In this document: positions 47,881 to 60,484 of the stretch, piece by piece | Position numbering within the stretch: position 1 is the first letter of the stretch | Layout: the number at the start of each line of letters is the position of its first letter | Assembly: GCA_025024175.1 (NCBI GenBank) | Contig: QCXZ01000041.1 | Coordinates: forward strand, 8,923,786-8,987,785 | DNA length: 64,000 nt | Origin: Rhyzopertha dominica | Lineage: Eukaryota > Arthropoda > Insecta > Coleoptera > Bostrichidae | Direction: 5' to 3' | The notes under the pieces: model-generated | What the model was told of the DNA's origin: nothing | Seen by the model: only the letters and a program-made list of their open reading frames with translations | The model's database searches: none | Program-made: the position numbers and the translations under genes

Positions 47881-48480
47881 CCCAAGTTAGTACTTTCATG
47901 TCATGTTTCAGTGTCTTGTGTCATTACCGAAATCTTATAATTTTAATGAGAACGTAAACAGAAATCAAATAGAGTGGAACATAGCTTTTGCCTGGGGTTA
48001 TTTTTTAGAATGAATCTAAAATACACTGGTGAGAAAAGAGTTGCAATTTTAATTGTTTCAGCCAGCCCACAAACGTAATTGAGTTTTCATTGGGCTAAAC
48101 CGTTGCAAATCAGGGAAATAAACGAATAAATAAGTACAAAAAGCAAAGAAAAATAACTCCTGCGGCTACGAAAACGAATGTATGCAGAGCAAGGAAGAAT
48201 GCCAGCAAACACCTAATATCTTTCTACTGACATTTAACTATGTATTGCAAAGATTATGGCACACGAAAAGCAGACGAACTTTTCAAAAGCCTTTCTTCTA
48301 ACTTACCCAGAGAATTAGTTAATGGGTAAAATACGAACGACTGTGTGCTAGANTTTAGTAAGCCCTTGCATTTTACTAATTTGTTTTGCGAAAGGATAAA
48401 TGTAATGGAGTATCTTGTACTTAAAGGAAGGGGTACTGAGCAAGATTATAATATGGACTTCTAACCAGTTAAGAAAGCAA
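47880..48480. other. AT-rich non-coding stretch
   Basis: Nothing recognised. One ambiguous base at 48352. Confidence 0.4.
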
Positions 48481-48960
48481 CTTTTTTCATGTATCCCTGC
48501 CAGACAAATAGCGCCCTCCTTATCTGTGCAAACACGATCTGAAATATAAAAGCGCCTTGCAGGTAAAACATCTTAATGGCATGCAAATCACCTCGCAAAA
48601 AATACATTGCACGCCGCCAGCGGGCGCGTAAACACCGCCAAACAACCATTCTCGCTCCATATTGACAGACGTCCCGGAATAAAACAACAACCTGATGCCG
48701 TCCCGAACAAACAATTTGCCTACACCTTGGAATGACTCGAGAGCCGGCGTAGGCGCCCCCAAACCTAATTTCCACCTCCAAGACGTCGTAATCGCTCTTT
48801 GCTTCAGAGATTTTAATAGACCAACAAGTTTATACCAAATAAACGAATGCTGTGCATGCGGGTCACGTAGGTCGGCTGCCTCGCGAACTTGAACTACCCT
48901 CGGTTTTATGGGGGTGGCAGTGGAGTTCGCGGGTTTTCAAGAGAGGGAGCAAAAATCTGC
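48480..48960. other. GC-richer unique island
   Basis: Overlapping frames on both strands up to 106 codons occur because of the base composition. None resembles a known protein, and the tetraspanin domains expected downstream of the exon at 50744-50941 are not here. A candidate non-coding element. Confidence 0.3.
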
Positions 48961-49279
48961 GAGACAATAAAGGAATCGCGTTAAATCTTTAGATGGTTCA
49001 CAGAAGCTCAAAATTGTAATAGATTTAAATCTAATCAGTGTTTCCTTATATGTATAAACTCAACTGTTTCTCCAGAACTGATGGCACTTTATTTGTATTA
49101 AACAAACTTTTTGGAAATAGGAGAATGAACATGCACTTAATATCCATGGATTTATCTGCATCGGATTTAATATCTAACGGCTTTTCTTAGCAAAATTTGT
49201 TTCCTTAATTAGTAACTATGGTTTCGGTAAGATACATGGCCAAAAACAAACTCAAACAGTTCCAGTATAAATAATAAGA

Positions 49280-49900
49280 TATTTTTTTTTAATTGGACTT
49301 GTGGACAACTATAGCCCCATCCAAATTTCATACAGAATTGAACAAACTTTAACAAAACATTCGTAAGTTAATAATGGGTTTGGCCTGCATTTTTCCTAGT
49401 TAGCTCAAAAAATTCTAGAATTCATGCTTCCAACAAAATTATTTAATATTTTTGGTTCCAAATTGGCCCAAACCTCTTGTAATGATTTTTAAGTTCATTT
49501 ATGGTGGTATTTTTTTCTGCCGAACTAAGACACTCCAAAGGTTATCAGTTAGGTTCATGTCAGGTGTACAAGAGGGCCACTCTAACAATTCGACATTTTG
49601 GTTGGCAAACTAAGCAACCATGCACCTCTCTACTGACATGAATCCTCACTTTATCTTGTTGGAAAATGAAATCTCGTTCGTAATTGTTATTTAAAAAAGG
49701 CATCTGAAGAACTTGAATGTACTCTCGACTGTCCATTCGTGTTGATGGGTAAGATAATGTTAAATTCCTGCTTTGGTAAAGGCACCCCATACTATTAACG
49801 TACCACCTCCAAAGTTTCGTTTTGAAAGATACACAGGTTCTCTCCTGTTACTCCATGACTCATGCTACATTAGATTACTGCTACAAATTAGCGGAATTAC
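49280..49900 (-). pseudogene. Tc1-type transposase fragment
   Basis: The minus strand encodes FGGGTLIVWGAFTKAGI (about 49830-49780), then YIQVLQMPFLNNN and FIFQQDKVRIHVSREV (about 49720-49630), matching the Tc1 blocks GGGS+MVWG.F, Y...L...+LP and FQQDNA.(K/P)H. The next block continues in a shifted frame (LLYT.DMN.TDNLWSVL), a relic of SPDLNPIENLW. The D of QQD is kept but the following Asn-Ala-Pro positions are changed, and stops and frameshifts are present. No terminal repeats were found. It is unrelated in detail to the Tc1-type element at 16453-17895. Confidence 0.8.
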
Positions 49901-50743
49901 ACAGTTAACCGATAGGTGGCGTGGGAATTTCTAAGGTTTCAAAAGAGATCTAGTAACTGCCTAGAGAGGTGATGGAACGAATCTTATGGGATATATTTCA
50001 GAACCAAAAAGAGTAGCCTATATAAGGTAAGCGTAAAAACTGAGCAAGGTTAAATCTGACGTGAAAAGCTTCAAGTGAGGAATAAACTGACTAGACTTTC
50101 TATGTGTTATTAGGTGATTGTAGAGGACTGCAGTAGTAAATTGAATTGGTAGTGTAAGGATTCAGTGTAAATCAATACTTCATGTGTGGAAGTAAAGGAA
50201 GTATAGTCAAAAACTCACATTTTCAAACCGGTATACGTAACGTGTTCAATTGTACATAATATGCTCGAAGTTTGTAGTTTCGTTTTTCCCTGCGGGGTTG
50301 TAAAAAACACTTATCCTGCCCTGATGCATTCGTGACATCCCATAAAAGCGAAAATATCTAAAANCGTTCGCGGATAGCCGCGCATAAAGATACGATGGCA
50401 CCACGTGCGCGTCCAACTGCCATCGTCAACTCCTTGGACCGCTGACGCCGCGAGAACACGAAAATTCGCTCCCGTCAGTGGGTCCAGGGCGTTGTAAATT
50501 GCGGCGAGTGCTTATCTTGACAGAACAGGGATGGGACGCAAAACAAAACACCAGATAGGACAGACTAGATGGAGCAAACAAGACAACGATCTTAGCTCGG
50601 CGTCGGTTGACTGCCCCCCATATAAGACGAGATTTCCTTTCGTGCGCAATAAAAGAGATCGTATATAGATATGTGTGTTGCAATTCCATTCTGGATGTTC
50701 ATAACGGTTCGTTATTTACTGGTGATAAAGGCGATGTACTTAC
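49900..50743. other. Intronic or intergenic sequence downstream of the tetraspanin exon
   Basis: Lies 3' of the exon in its reading direction. Somewhat GC-rich from 50390 onward. No further tetraspanin exon (TM3, the CCG-bearing large loop or TM4) was recognised. Confidence 0.4.
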
Positions 50744-50941
50744 GGCGAGGATTGCGACGGTGTTCTCCTGCAGGGCGGCCAGACATCCTATAAAGGATAC
50801 TAGCATCATGATGGCCGCCGCCACTATCAGGACGTATAAGCCGTAGTAAACGGCCTGGAGGTCGAGTCTCGTGACCCACTCGTCGAGGCCGGGCTCGAAT
50901 CGTAACCACATGCACAGGGCGAATACTGCTGCTCCCAGCAT
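50744..50941 (-). CDS. Tetraspanin, internal exon (TM1 end to TM2)
   Basis: A 198-bp minus-strand exon of 66 codons, phase 0 at both ends, with a consensus acceptor (ttttgcttcag|ATG) and a perfect donor (GCC|GTAAGT). Tetraspanins are four-pass membrane proteins that organise partner proteins in the plasma membrane. Residues 1-12 are the end of TM1; WLRFEPG (12-18) is the typical tetraspanin W.R..P start of the small outer loop; residues 34-51 are TM2 (YVLIVAAAIMMLVSFIGC); GCLAALQEN (52-60) is the conserved GC.GA..E motif after TM2. From memory the loop and TM2 are close to insect Tsp2A, a smooth septate junction protein, but that assignment is unproven. Flanking exons are not visible, so the introns are long. 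Methionine at the first codon is internal, not the start. Confidence 0.93.
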
Positions 50942-53260
50942 CTGAAGCAAAAGTGGATTGTCATTAATATCAATTATAGTAAAATATAGTAAAAGCCTAA
51001 AAAAATATATTTGTTTAGCTTACTAAACATGTTTTTTTTACAACGCCTGACCTGACTGGTTTAGACTACATTTGACAATAACGTACAATATTGTCATTAT
51101 CCTGAACATCGAAAACATCAAATTGACCTTAATCGATTATACTATCTTTAACAGAAAAGATGTCATATAGCTCAGCACTTGTAGATGTCACTAAATGCAA
51201 CAACTTCTTTTTGTATTTTTTTTTTACAAACTGCAATAATTTTTATTATAAATTATAAAATATATTCCTGTAAAATATCGTACACGTCAAGTAGAGGACG
51301 CGTCACTGATAAGGCTAGTAAGTGTACTTGCACAAAAAGCATTGCCTTTTTAATAATAGGTATTTGTAAACAACCGCCCTTTGAAATTAAAAATAAACCT
51401 TAAGAAAAGCAATCCTTTTATGTTCTTTTTTAACAAATGTTATTTCAATATAAAAATTTTACTAATTATTTTTATGTAGGTACTATTAAAATGTTTTAAT
51501 GAAATGACTCAATAAGCTGCTTGTTGTTAGGCAACATAATAATCTTGTCTTAGCCTAACAACTAGAAGTAAAAATAGAATAGAAATGGACAATATATTCT
51601 GTTATTAAGCAAGTCGCCGAGAAACTTGAATACTATAACCTTACGCCGGGAATAGAATGACTTGTATACAAAATTGTCAAGGAGCAACTGATGGTCTCAG
51701 CTTCTGTCAAATAAACTCCTCTTCTTGCCAGGTCAAGGTATTACCTTTGAATTTGAATAGGCTGCAATTTCTGTACATAAAGGCGTAAGATGAGTATGCT
51801 TTCTTCACAATGTTAATTAAATATATTGGGTTTCGGTCTTCTAAATAAAACTCCTTTTATCTATGCCAAGCTTTCGGAGATCATTTGTCTCATTCTTCTG
51901 GGCAATAGAAACGGAATTAGTCTAAGTTGAACAGCAGTCTTAACTTCATATAAATAACTCTAAACTTATAGGTAATTTTAAATTTTGCTAAATATTAATA
52001 ATCACAAACAATCTTGACAAATATCAATATATCTTTAAAATTTTGAAAGATATATAAATGATAGTACGCCAGTGTCGATCTGTGCCAATTGAACGTGCAC
52101 GTATGGTCTCCTCTATAACTTATAAAATGTTGTTTAATGACCAAAAATGTTTATATTATGGTAAAACAGTGATCTTGCTATCTTGCCTAATATGACTTAG
52201 AAAACCACTTATAGATGGACAACTTTCCATTTTTGTTTTGTTTTTGTGGTGCAAGTAGAATCCATTTGCGTCATCATTAAATAAAGGAAGATGATTAATG
52301 TGAGATGCCTAGAATTATCAATATCTCATTGAAATAACGTGCATTAAACGATAGCAATAATGGCTAATGCATATCTTATCGTTTATCGCGCTAAAGCAAA
52401 TTGAATGAAGATGTGGCGCAACTGATAAAACGAGTCGTGTATTTTTTCAGGTACGGAACTGTGGGATCAGCTTTGTGTTAATAAATGGGTATGAAATAAG
52501 CTAAAGTACGTTTTACTATATATAGAAGGTGTAGGTGCAATTACTAGAATACAAGCGATACGAAATTGTAATCAAATAACCCTGAAACGAATAAACGATA
52601 ACAAGTTATCACTGATTAAGAATTGCTCGAATTAAAACGTTAATTTTGAAAATAAAATATACTTAAACCCAATGTATGATTCTGGAGTGCATGATTCAGG
52701 AGTACAGTCATGCTTTATTAGGTTACCTTCGCTACGCTATGAATATCTTGGGCATTTTCTACTTTGGTGTTTATTTTTGCGATACTGTCGAATGCAGCCA
52801 CTTGTCCTACTAAAATATTACTTTTTATGTGGTATTTTTTGCGTTGTTGTCAATTCACAACCTCCACTTTTTGAGAGAACCAGTCGATTACGGGTAAAAA
52901 AAGACCAGGCGACAATAAACAATTGGTGAATACTCAGTTCTCTTTTATTTGGACAGGACTGTAGCAGTAGCTAGTGATAGAAGATTCAACTTGTGCTACT
53001 CTACGGACTGTCCCAGAGCCTTGGCAACTTTGTTTTTTTGCGAAGTTGCTTGAAATAAGGATGAAGTTTAAAATTCCTAGAATGAGAGGTACTTTACCGA
53101 CCAGATTAACAAACTTAAATATACGCTTGACGATGCAATAACCCAATTGTAACGAAATTTAGCTTGTATTGGATACAGTTGGAAAGCATTGACGCTAATA
53201 CTGAAATTGCGAATACTATTGTTAAAGTTGCAGCAACGTGCTGGAAACAATAAGGTCTGT
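50942..53260. other. Intronic or intergenic sequence upstream of the tetraspanin exon
   Basis: AT-rich, with no recognised coding exon or element. A minus-strand frame near 53150-53090 superficially resembles a tetraspanin N-terminus but does not fit. Confidence 0.4.
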
Positions 53261-53970
53261 AATGAGGTAGTCCTCGTGAAGCCTGCCGCTAATCCCATTC
53301 AAGTCGTGCAAGACCATTTGTATCCGTTACTAGGCGATTACAATCTCGGTTTAACCGATTGCTTCACTTGCAGGATCCTAGAAAGAGCTGGCAAACATAA
53401 ATCAGTCACTCCACACGACGCTGACCCGGCGGAGAGCATCCCGCTCCTAATCCAGAATAGCAAGCATACAAGTAATTCCGGCCGGCCCGCATAAATTGAT
53501 ATTTCCGCTTCTACGTAGAATTGAAAGTTTCCGGTGGCCATTCCGGGAAATATATATATTTCTGTATGTTATATGCAGCGATGTGTATGCGGACCGCGCC
53601 GGACTCCAGTGCATTGGCTCATATTCTCCTCGATTGTCAGATCAATTCTCGGAGGATATCCCCCCGCGGGTTGCATTCGGAGCCACCCTAATTCCACAGT
53701 CGGGCTGGAGCGGATTGCGTGAGATGAAAACCATAAAGAAATTGAATTAGGGAACTTCTGCTCCGTTAGGGAATATTAGATACTGCGGTTTATGTGCCGC
53801 TGTCGGGACCCACTTACATGCCTTTGACATGACTCACGCTCGGAGGGAGCAATTTCTATATCGAAAGATTGTTAGGGCTGATGAGCGGGAACATTCGCCT
53901 GCAACTCTTTTCAATCAGAAGATGATTACCTACCAATCCTCATTGTCGTACAAAGCGCATTCGGGGAGTT
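53260..53970. other. GC-richer unique island
   Basis: About 700 bp of CpG-containing sequence with overlapping short frames on both strands and no recognised protein. Possible intronic regulatory DNA of the tetraspanin gene or of another locus. Confidence 0.3.
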
Positions 53971-55010
53971 ATTTCGAAAGCATCAGAATGATATGATGAC
54001 AGTAGCTAAGATAGATACGTTGGGTTTTTAAAGAACATAAACCCTGAAACCAATCACTGTTGATACAAGTGCAAGGTATTGCAACCCCAAGGAACATGAC
54101 AAAGAATAAATATGATCAAAGAACTTTTATCTACGTACAAGTGCTCCTCGTCATTGTTCAACATCGCTCATAGTTTAAATTTTTGTATTAAATTTATCTT
54201 ATAAGGACTATTTTTTAAAATTTGTTTAATAGCTGTAGCTAGAATTGCTGTCAGTTTCTTAACAAATTTTTCAACCAATCCAGCACGCAGGAACAATAAT
54301 GTGTACAGGGTATAGGTTCTCCACAAAGACGGGTGGATGACCCTGTTAATAGTAATAGGGTCGTCCACAATTATGATTCTGCGTTTGTTTGCATGCTCTT
54401 CTTTAAACATTAATGTTACTATTTTAACCCACGTATGCTTTTAAAGAAAATCGATATAATTTTCTTCAATTTGCAGCAAAATTAATCTCTTAAGGACCTA
54501 CTTCCTTTGACAATTAACTTCTTATATCAATTGTTTTCGTCGCTTACCTTCATCTTTATCAGCCTACCTTCGCCAACATTTTAATTGCATTTTATTTATA
54601 TTATGTGCATTTTGTTTTATAGAAATTGCTAAATGTAGAAGCCTCATAGCGAAATAGTGCAAGGTAGAAATAGAATAAAGTAAAGCAATGTTTGACTATT
54701 AGTAGTATAATCGACGTTGGATTATATCCACTTCATATGGATGAAAAGAGCATAAGGTATAATAGGAGCCGAACAGAAAGAAAATGCTAATAATTGCGAT
54801 TCTTCCTAGAATATCAGTCCCTAATCCCTACTATTCTAGTACACGCTTTTGCTTTCGATGAACCAACAATTAATATTGTTGTTGATCATGGTTTAGTGCC
54901 CATTAAAACCATTTGCGCTGATTAGTGTTTACTGAAGATGCCATTTTTAATAGTTGACGGTAAACTTTTGTAAGTATATATTTTATAGAAATCGCCCTGT
55001 GTAAACCCGA
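53970..55010. other. AT-rich stretch, nothing recognised
   Basis: An 80-codon minus-strand frame (54168-54410) has a protein-like composition but no family I can name. Confidence 0.35.
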
Positions 55011-55340
55011 CTTTACTACCCCCTATAAAAGACGAATTGCAGTACATTTTCCACGAAACTCACAGCTATACAGACGCGTCTCAACTCGATAACGCAGACC
55101 AGCGGTCGTACAAGTAATGGGTCGCCGCTGTCGGGTCGAATGAGCCGATTACTGCAGTAATTACAGTTTCCTGTAATAAAGTGTGGTCATCGGGGGTAAA
55201 TGAGGCGCGCTATCGCGACACGACCTAGACGTATAGGGCGATCACGTCATCCATCAACGCAATCGCCGTTCCTGGTCCTGTCGAAGGCCTTCATAAAGTT
55301 TGTAAAAAACCTTATCCGGTCTGGACTTTCCTGCACGTTT
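55010..55340. other. GC-richer island with a TATA-like motif
   Basis: ctataaaagac at 55023 is followed by CpG-rich sequence with gactgcagtaattacag-type AT-core motifs. A core promoter is possible, but no downstream open frame supports it. Confidence 0.25.
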
Positions 55341-58300
55341 CGCTTTGCTTTGCGAAAAATGGAAAGAAGCTGATTTGGTTGACGGAATATAACCGTTTGC
55401 TATTTGTGCAGGTCATTCTTAACTAGCACTGTCACAGCAATTTGAGCAATGCTCAGAAACAGAGGGGAAAAGGGGACAATGTTCCCTTCCTGGACCTGGT
55501 CTGCCAACTCTCGGCCCTTCCCGTCTATCATATATTTAGCTGGTTAAACATGTGCCTACACCTAAAGCTGTTTTATTTACCAAGCTTTAAATGAAATAAA
55601 ATTTATAAATCAGCGTATTTAATTAATCTTCATTTTTGAAAATAAAATATATCAACTCATCTCTTGTTAAACATGAGAGCGATTCCATTGAATGCTATAG
55701 ATCACTGATATCAACAATTATTGAAGCAGGAATAAACAGGCTTGTGGGATCATTGTTTGAAGAAAAAAATTTGGGGACATAATTTCACAGAGGTTTTAAG
55801 CCGGCATGCAGAAAATCCATCAAGATTGCTCTTGAAATAAATACTTACATAGTTATGTAAGTATCTAATCTGATAAAAGCACGTTTTTATTAATCTTGAA
55901 TTATTCACTACAAAACATTTCTGCTCCCCCCATCTCCCAGGCTTATGCTCAGAAAGCTTAGGCGTTTGAGATCTAACCTTTAATCTCTTCCAGATATATG
56001 TCGTATGGAATATTTTATTCATTTAACCTACCATTGCTTAGAAAGGTTGCATGAATTGTATAATTCCCTGCATCTTTAATTCCTGTCTTACTCCCACAAC
56101 CTAAATTATTGCATAGCCAGGCAACTGTTGTTCAACACTTGTAACATTGTGGCCGCCCATTGAAACTAGCAATTTACGTTTCCTTCCACGATAGCAATCA
56201 GTACCTATCCAACAAACTTCCGAGTTTCTCAAAACACAAGAGCAATTAAACTCGGAGAAGGGTGTACTAAGCCCCAGTCGACAAGAGTTCGCATAAATGT
56301 AAATCACCACCCTCAAAGGACGTATTTATTGCTGCATTGATTTCGAATCGCGTTGGTATTTAAATTTTCAGCAGTGATGGTGTGCGGTGAACCGTTAGCA
56401 GGCGGATTTGGTAATCCGAAAGGGTGGATTTTGTACTTGTTTGAATTTTTACGTTTCTATACTACATTGACTAAATGCTATTCTTTCTATTTCTTCAAGG
56501 TATGGTGGTATAATTTGTATGCCTAAAATATTTACATTAGTACATAGGTTCGCTGTATTGATAAATGCACTTTAGTCGTTTCATTTTTGCTAGTATTTGC
56601 AGTTTAATATACTGAGTGATTACTACGACAAAGAAAGATTAGAAGCCTTCAGTATCTGATTTAACCCAAGAAACGTTTGTAGACATTTTAAAAGTCATTA
56701 TGAAAGGCAGGCTATTTTTATATATAGCTACAAATTATTAAATTACCAATTGATGTTAAATTTATGCGAGCATATTGTGGTACCTACTTCTTAATCGTGG
56801 CGCGTAAGAAGTTAGTTTATATTCATTATTCAAGTGAATTCAAGAGAAATCATATGGTGTAGGTTGTTTTTTTGGTTATAAGGGTCTACTTATTAGTTCG
56901 TATTTCAATTCAAAGTTTTTCCATTTGTAACTCCTGCGTAAAAACTAAAAGGCCAAATATTACAATTGTTGGTGCTACAAATGCAAAAAAGAGCTTCAAC
57001 AAAAAATTTTCTGGTGGGAATCGCTACTTCCAGTTTAGGGAAAGGAAAAAAAATTGTCAATCTAACCAGTACTGCTTTTTTACATATATGTATCGAACGA
57101 TGGACGTGGTAAACCAGAACGAGGACATATTCGGTTGTACAAACGACACAAAGCTGAATTAGCAAAGAGGTTTCACTAAGTATTAATGAAAGCTATGCCA
57201 AGTTATTCGTGCTACCATTCACAAATATTTAGTCAATATATCTCACACTCCTTAAGTATGTCATTAACTACGACGATATACTGTCTACGTGAGCGGTGCT
57301 AGAAATAGGTAATAACCATAATAAATCAACACTTGAGTGTTTATTTTTAATGAAGGATATCGTTTATTCTAAATTCTAAGGGTTTACCTTTTTTGCCAAG
57401 GAAACCACCTTGTCATCAGTCAATCACAAAATGCCAATTTGCAGTGTGAACACCATGTCATTTACATTGTAATTGACTAATAGTACCAAAGTAACGCAAT
57501 CCCTGGATGTTTATATATTTCACCGTATCAAATTGACATAGTGATGTATTCTGAGAGAGAATTTAAAGGAGTCTTACGAAGGGCGTTATCTAGAAGCATG
57601 TATTTTACGCCTATGCCATCAGAAATTAAAAAAGAAGAAGAAATTTACAAGGAAGGCCTTGAAGCGATCAGGTAGGCGCTTAATTACCAAGAATTAACAA
57701 AAAAGACTTTTTCGGGAGGTCAGTTCCTGCTACATTCGTTTATATGCTGTTGATTTAATATATAATGTTTCTTAAGTTGCCAAACAGAACACCAAACATC
57801 TATTGGTGTAAGGAGCGCGAAGGAAATCTTCTGTCCACGGAGGTTGTCTGGAAGTTAGCCCAGTGACAGGCAGCTCTTGCAGATCTCGAGAAATCAGAAA
57901 CTCATTAGGGGCTGATTGATATTTTTGTTAAGCTTTATGTGTAGGAAACTGTCTGCAAATCCCCGGAGGAGCAATGTTTGAACTTAATTTTTGACTTAAT
58001 TGTTCCAGTCATTAGTCGGATTGCAGTATTTAGTTGAATGTCAATTTTTTCTGTGTGATGACTATTTTTCTAGAGAAGTCATCAGTGCTATAAAGCAAGG
58101 CATTTGCATAAGTACAGGGTACACTTACATTTGCACCCGAACTGGTACCACAAGTTTATGCAGGATGTTATTTCTAGTATGACATTTTTTACTGATGTTT
58201 TCAAGATGTTTCTTGTCACTTCAAGGTATTGTGGCGAAAGTTATGTTTGAGGATTATGTTATTTGACATAACTTGATGTTGTTTTGTCTTTTCACGATTG

Positions 58301-59500
58301 TTGAGATGTAGTAACAACATTCTTTAAACATTTATGCATCCGCAAGTAGAGGATGCGGCACTCGTAGGTACGGGTGAATTATTATCAGGATTGGAAGTTT
58401 TGAGACTGGATCTCTGTGACTTTAAAAACTGAAACAACTTAATCGGTCATCATTTTCATAGTGTTTTTATATTTCTGACCTTGTTCGCGCCATAGAAATC
58501 GAATTATCTACATGTATTATTTACACTGTATTGCTTGTTTGAATTTAGCAATTGGTTGGTGCCTAACATTACAACTTACCTTTCCAAAAGACGTGAAGAA
58601 ATTGTTAGTTTATTCTCAAAAATAACGACTGTGCTAGAGCTGCTGCTCGCAGATTCAACGAATTCCATCTTATCAATCTGTCCGTCACAATTACTGCGTA
58701 TTGAAACTCATGGAAAATTGAGCATGCTGGATCGGTTTAGAATCGGAAACATAAACCAATTCATGAAAAATATGATTTCTGTTCGAACGATATTACAAGT
58801 TTCTGAAGTTAGCATGTCATCACTCATCAGTCTTCAGGATTCTACACAAACATGAGTTTTATCATTGTAAAATTGATTTGGTGCATTGACTAAATGAAGA
58901 CAACTGCAAGAAACAAGTCAACAGTAATTCATGTTTTCTCTACAATACTTGATTTTCAGATGAGCATACAGCTTTATTAACGGGTATAACAGGCATAACT
59001 GTAGATAATGATACGATGTTAATTCTCACTTGACGTGAAAATACACACTCAAAGAACAAAAAAATTAAATGTATGGGCTAGTACATTAGTTAGAACGAGG
59101 CACCACCTCATTGTGCTGCTCTTATCAGACAAAGGACTTATTAAAAGCCTAGTCGTGACTAAAACTTGATGCAATTTCACAAGCATTAGCTTTCTTATAC
59201 ACCAAAATAATTAAAAGCAATTTTAGTTGGGTTAGAACGATTTTGTTGTATAATGGGCACGACAGATTGTCCTATATTACGGAATGTATATAAGTGGGAA
59301 TCGCTTAACTGTTCTAAACATTTTTTTTTGAAAAGTATAACTTATAGTTTTACCCCACTCTGACTATAAATGTAGGACGTAGTGCAAGAGAAATTCTTTG
59401 TTAGCAGCCAATGTTATCCAAACACAAAGGCAACATCCCATTACTATCCAAACCTCGTGGCAATAATCAGGTCCTTAAATAGTTTTCGCTCCAAGGAAGA
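55340..59500. other. Long AT-rich stretch, nothing firmly recognised
   Basis: The longest frame is 106 codons at 58535-58855 (+), without a recognised motif. No element termini or RNA genes were seen. Confidence 0.4.
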
Positions 59501-60010
59501 GGCCATTACTATCGTCGCCATCCCCTAGGACCCCGGCCGTTCCACTCGAGATCTTCCCGAAGCCAGAGCCAGCGCGCGAACTAATTTCCTCCCCCTGCAC
59601 GCAATTTGTATGCGAATTACATTTAAATGCAAACAATAAGCCTATGAGTAACTCGAAGCGGTGCTCGGCAGTTCATTCGATAGTCGCTCAGATAGCGCAC
59701 TCGTGATTTGCGATTCAGATTTCCTGCGAGTACAGTCGTGATGTCACCGAAGGTGAGGCCCCCACACGTGTATAATGGCGAAACCGGGCTAGCGGCCCAA
59801 GTTAATGAGAACGAATGGAGGAACAGAGGAAGGAATTAAGATATACTAGGAAATAACGAACACGGGGCGACGCGCAGTTACACCCTGAAACAACCGGGCC
59901 ATTAGAACGGGGCGAAACACGTAATAGTGGCAAAACGAGAGACACTCGATCGCGGCAGTCCAAGATTGGAGTGAAATATTCGCGCAGACTGCTCGAAGGG
60001 ACTATTAGAG
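59500..60010 (+). promoter_or_regulatory. GC-rich island with a candidate promoter and first exon
   Basis: A CpG-rich segment includes a CAGTT initiator-like site near 59669, a 5'UTR-like stretch, then an ATG at 59741 (atgtcaccgaag) followed immediately by gtgagg, a good 5' splice site. That would give a first coding exon of four codons, a layout often seen in insect genes. Without the ATG-splice reading, the same frame runs only about 32 codons. No second exon was identified downstream, so this stays a hypothesis. Confidence 0.25.
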
Positions 60011-60484
60011 CCTTGCAAACGTGTATTTGAGATAGTTATTGAGCACCCCTTTATTTTGCATCCTATGTTGCTATGGGTTCGAGTTGTATAAAGCGGGATT
60101 CCTTGATGACTTCAACATCTGGCAAACATTTTATGCTTGTTACAAGATAAATAAATCGTGACAACCCATACAGCAAATCTATCTATATCTTAAAAAAGAG
60201 GTTTATCGGTTTTGTGCGGTGGATGATTTCTGAACAAAAATCAGCGAAGACAGATTTTAAAATTAGATATTTTCAGCTATATCAGACCGACTGATATTTT
60301 AATAAGAATGAGACTGGTAGTGAAACTTACTATTCACTAAGTTGATGCCCCGATTAATAAACAAAAAATAAACTCGCGATGATGGATGCATTATATATTC
60401 AAAACGTTTTAGTAAGATTGTAAGCTTTTTTACGCGCGTATTTTACATACATATATAGCGTTAACAGGCCAATCAGGCCCATAG
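60010..60484. other. AT-rich non-coding stretch
   Basis: Nothing recognised before the RTE-type LINE remnant. Confidence 0.4.

Noticed and set aside
48461..48781. A 106-codon minus-strand protein
   Set aside because: Overlapping open frames on both strands of this GC island are expected by chance, and no family motif is present.
53090..53150. Possible first tetraspanin exon (minus-strand YCIVKRIFKFVNLV-like peptide before a gtaaag donor)
   Set aside because: There is no ATG in frame (a stop lies just upstream), the segment is too basic for TM1, and the donor phase does not match the phase-0 acceptor at 50942.
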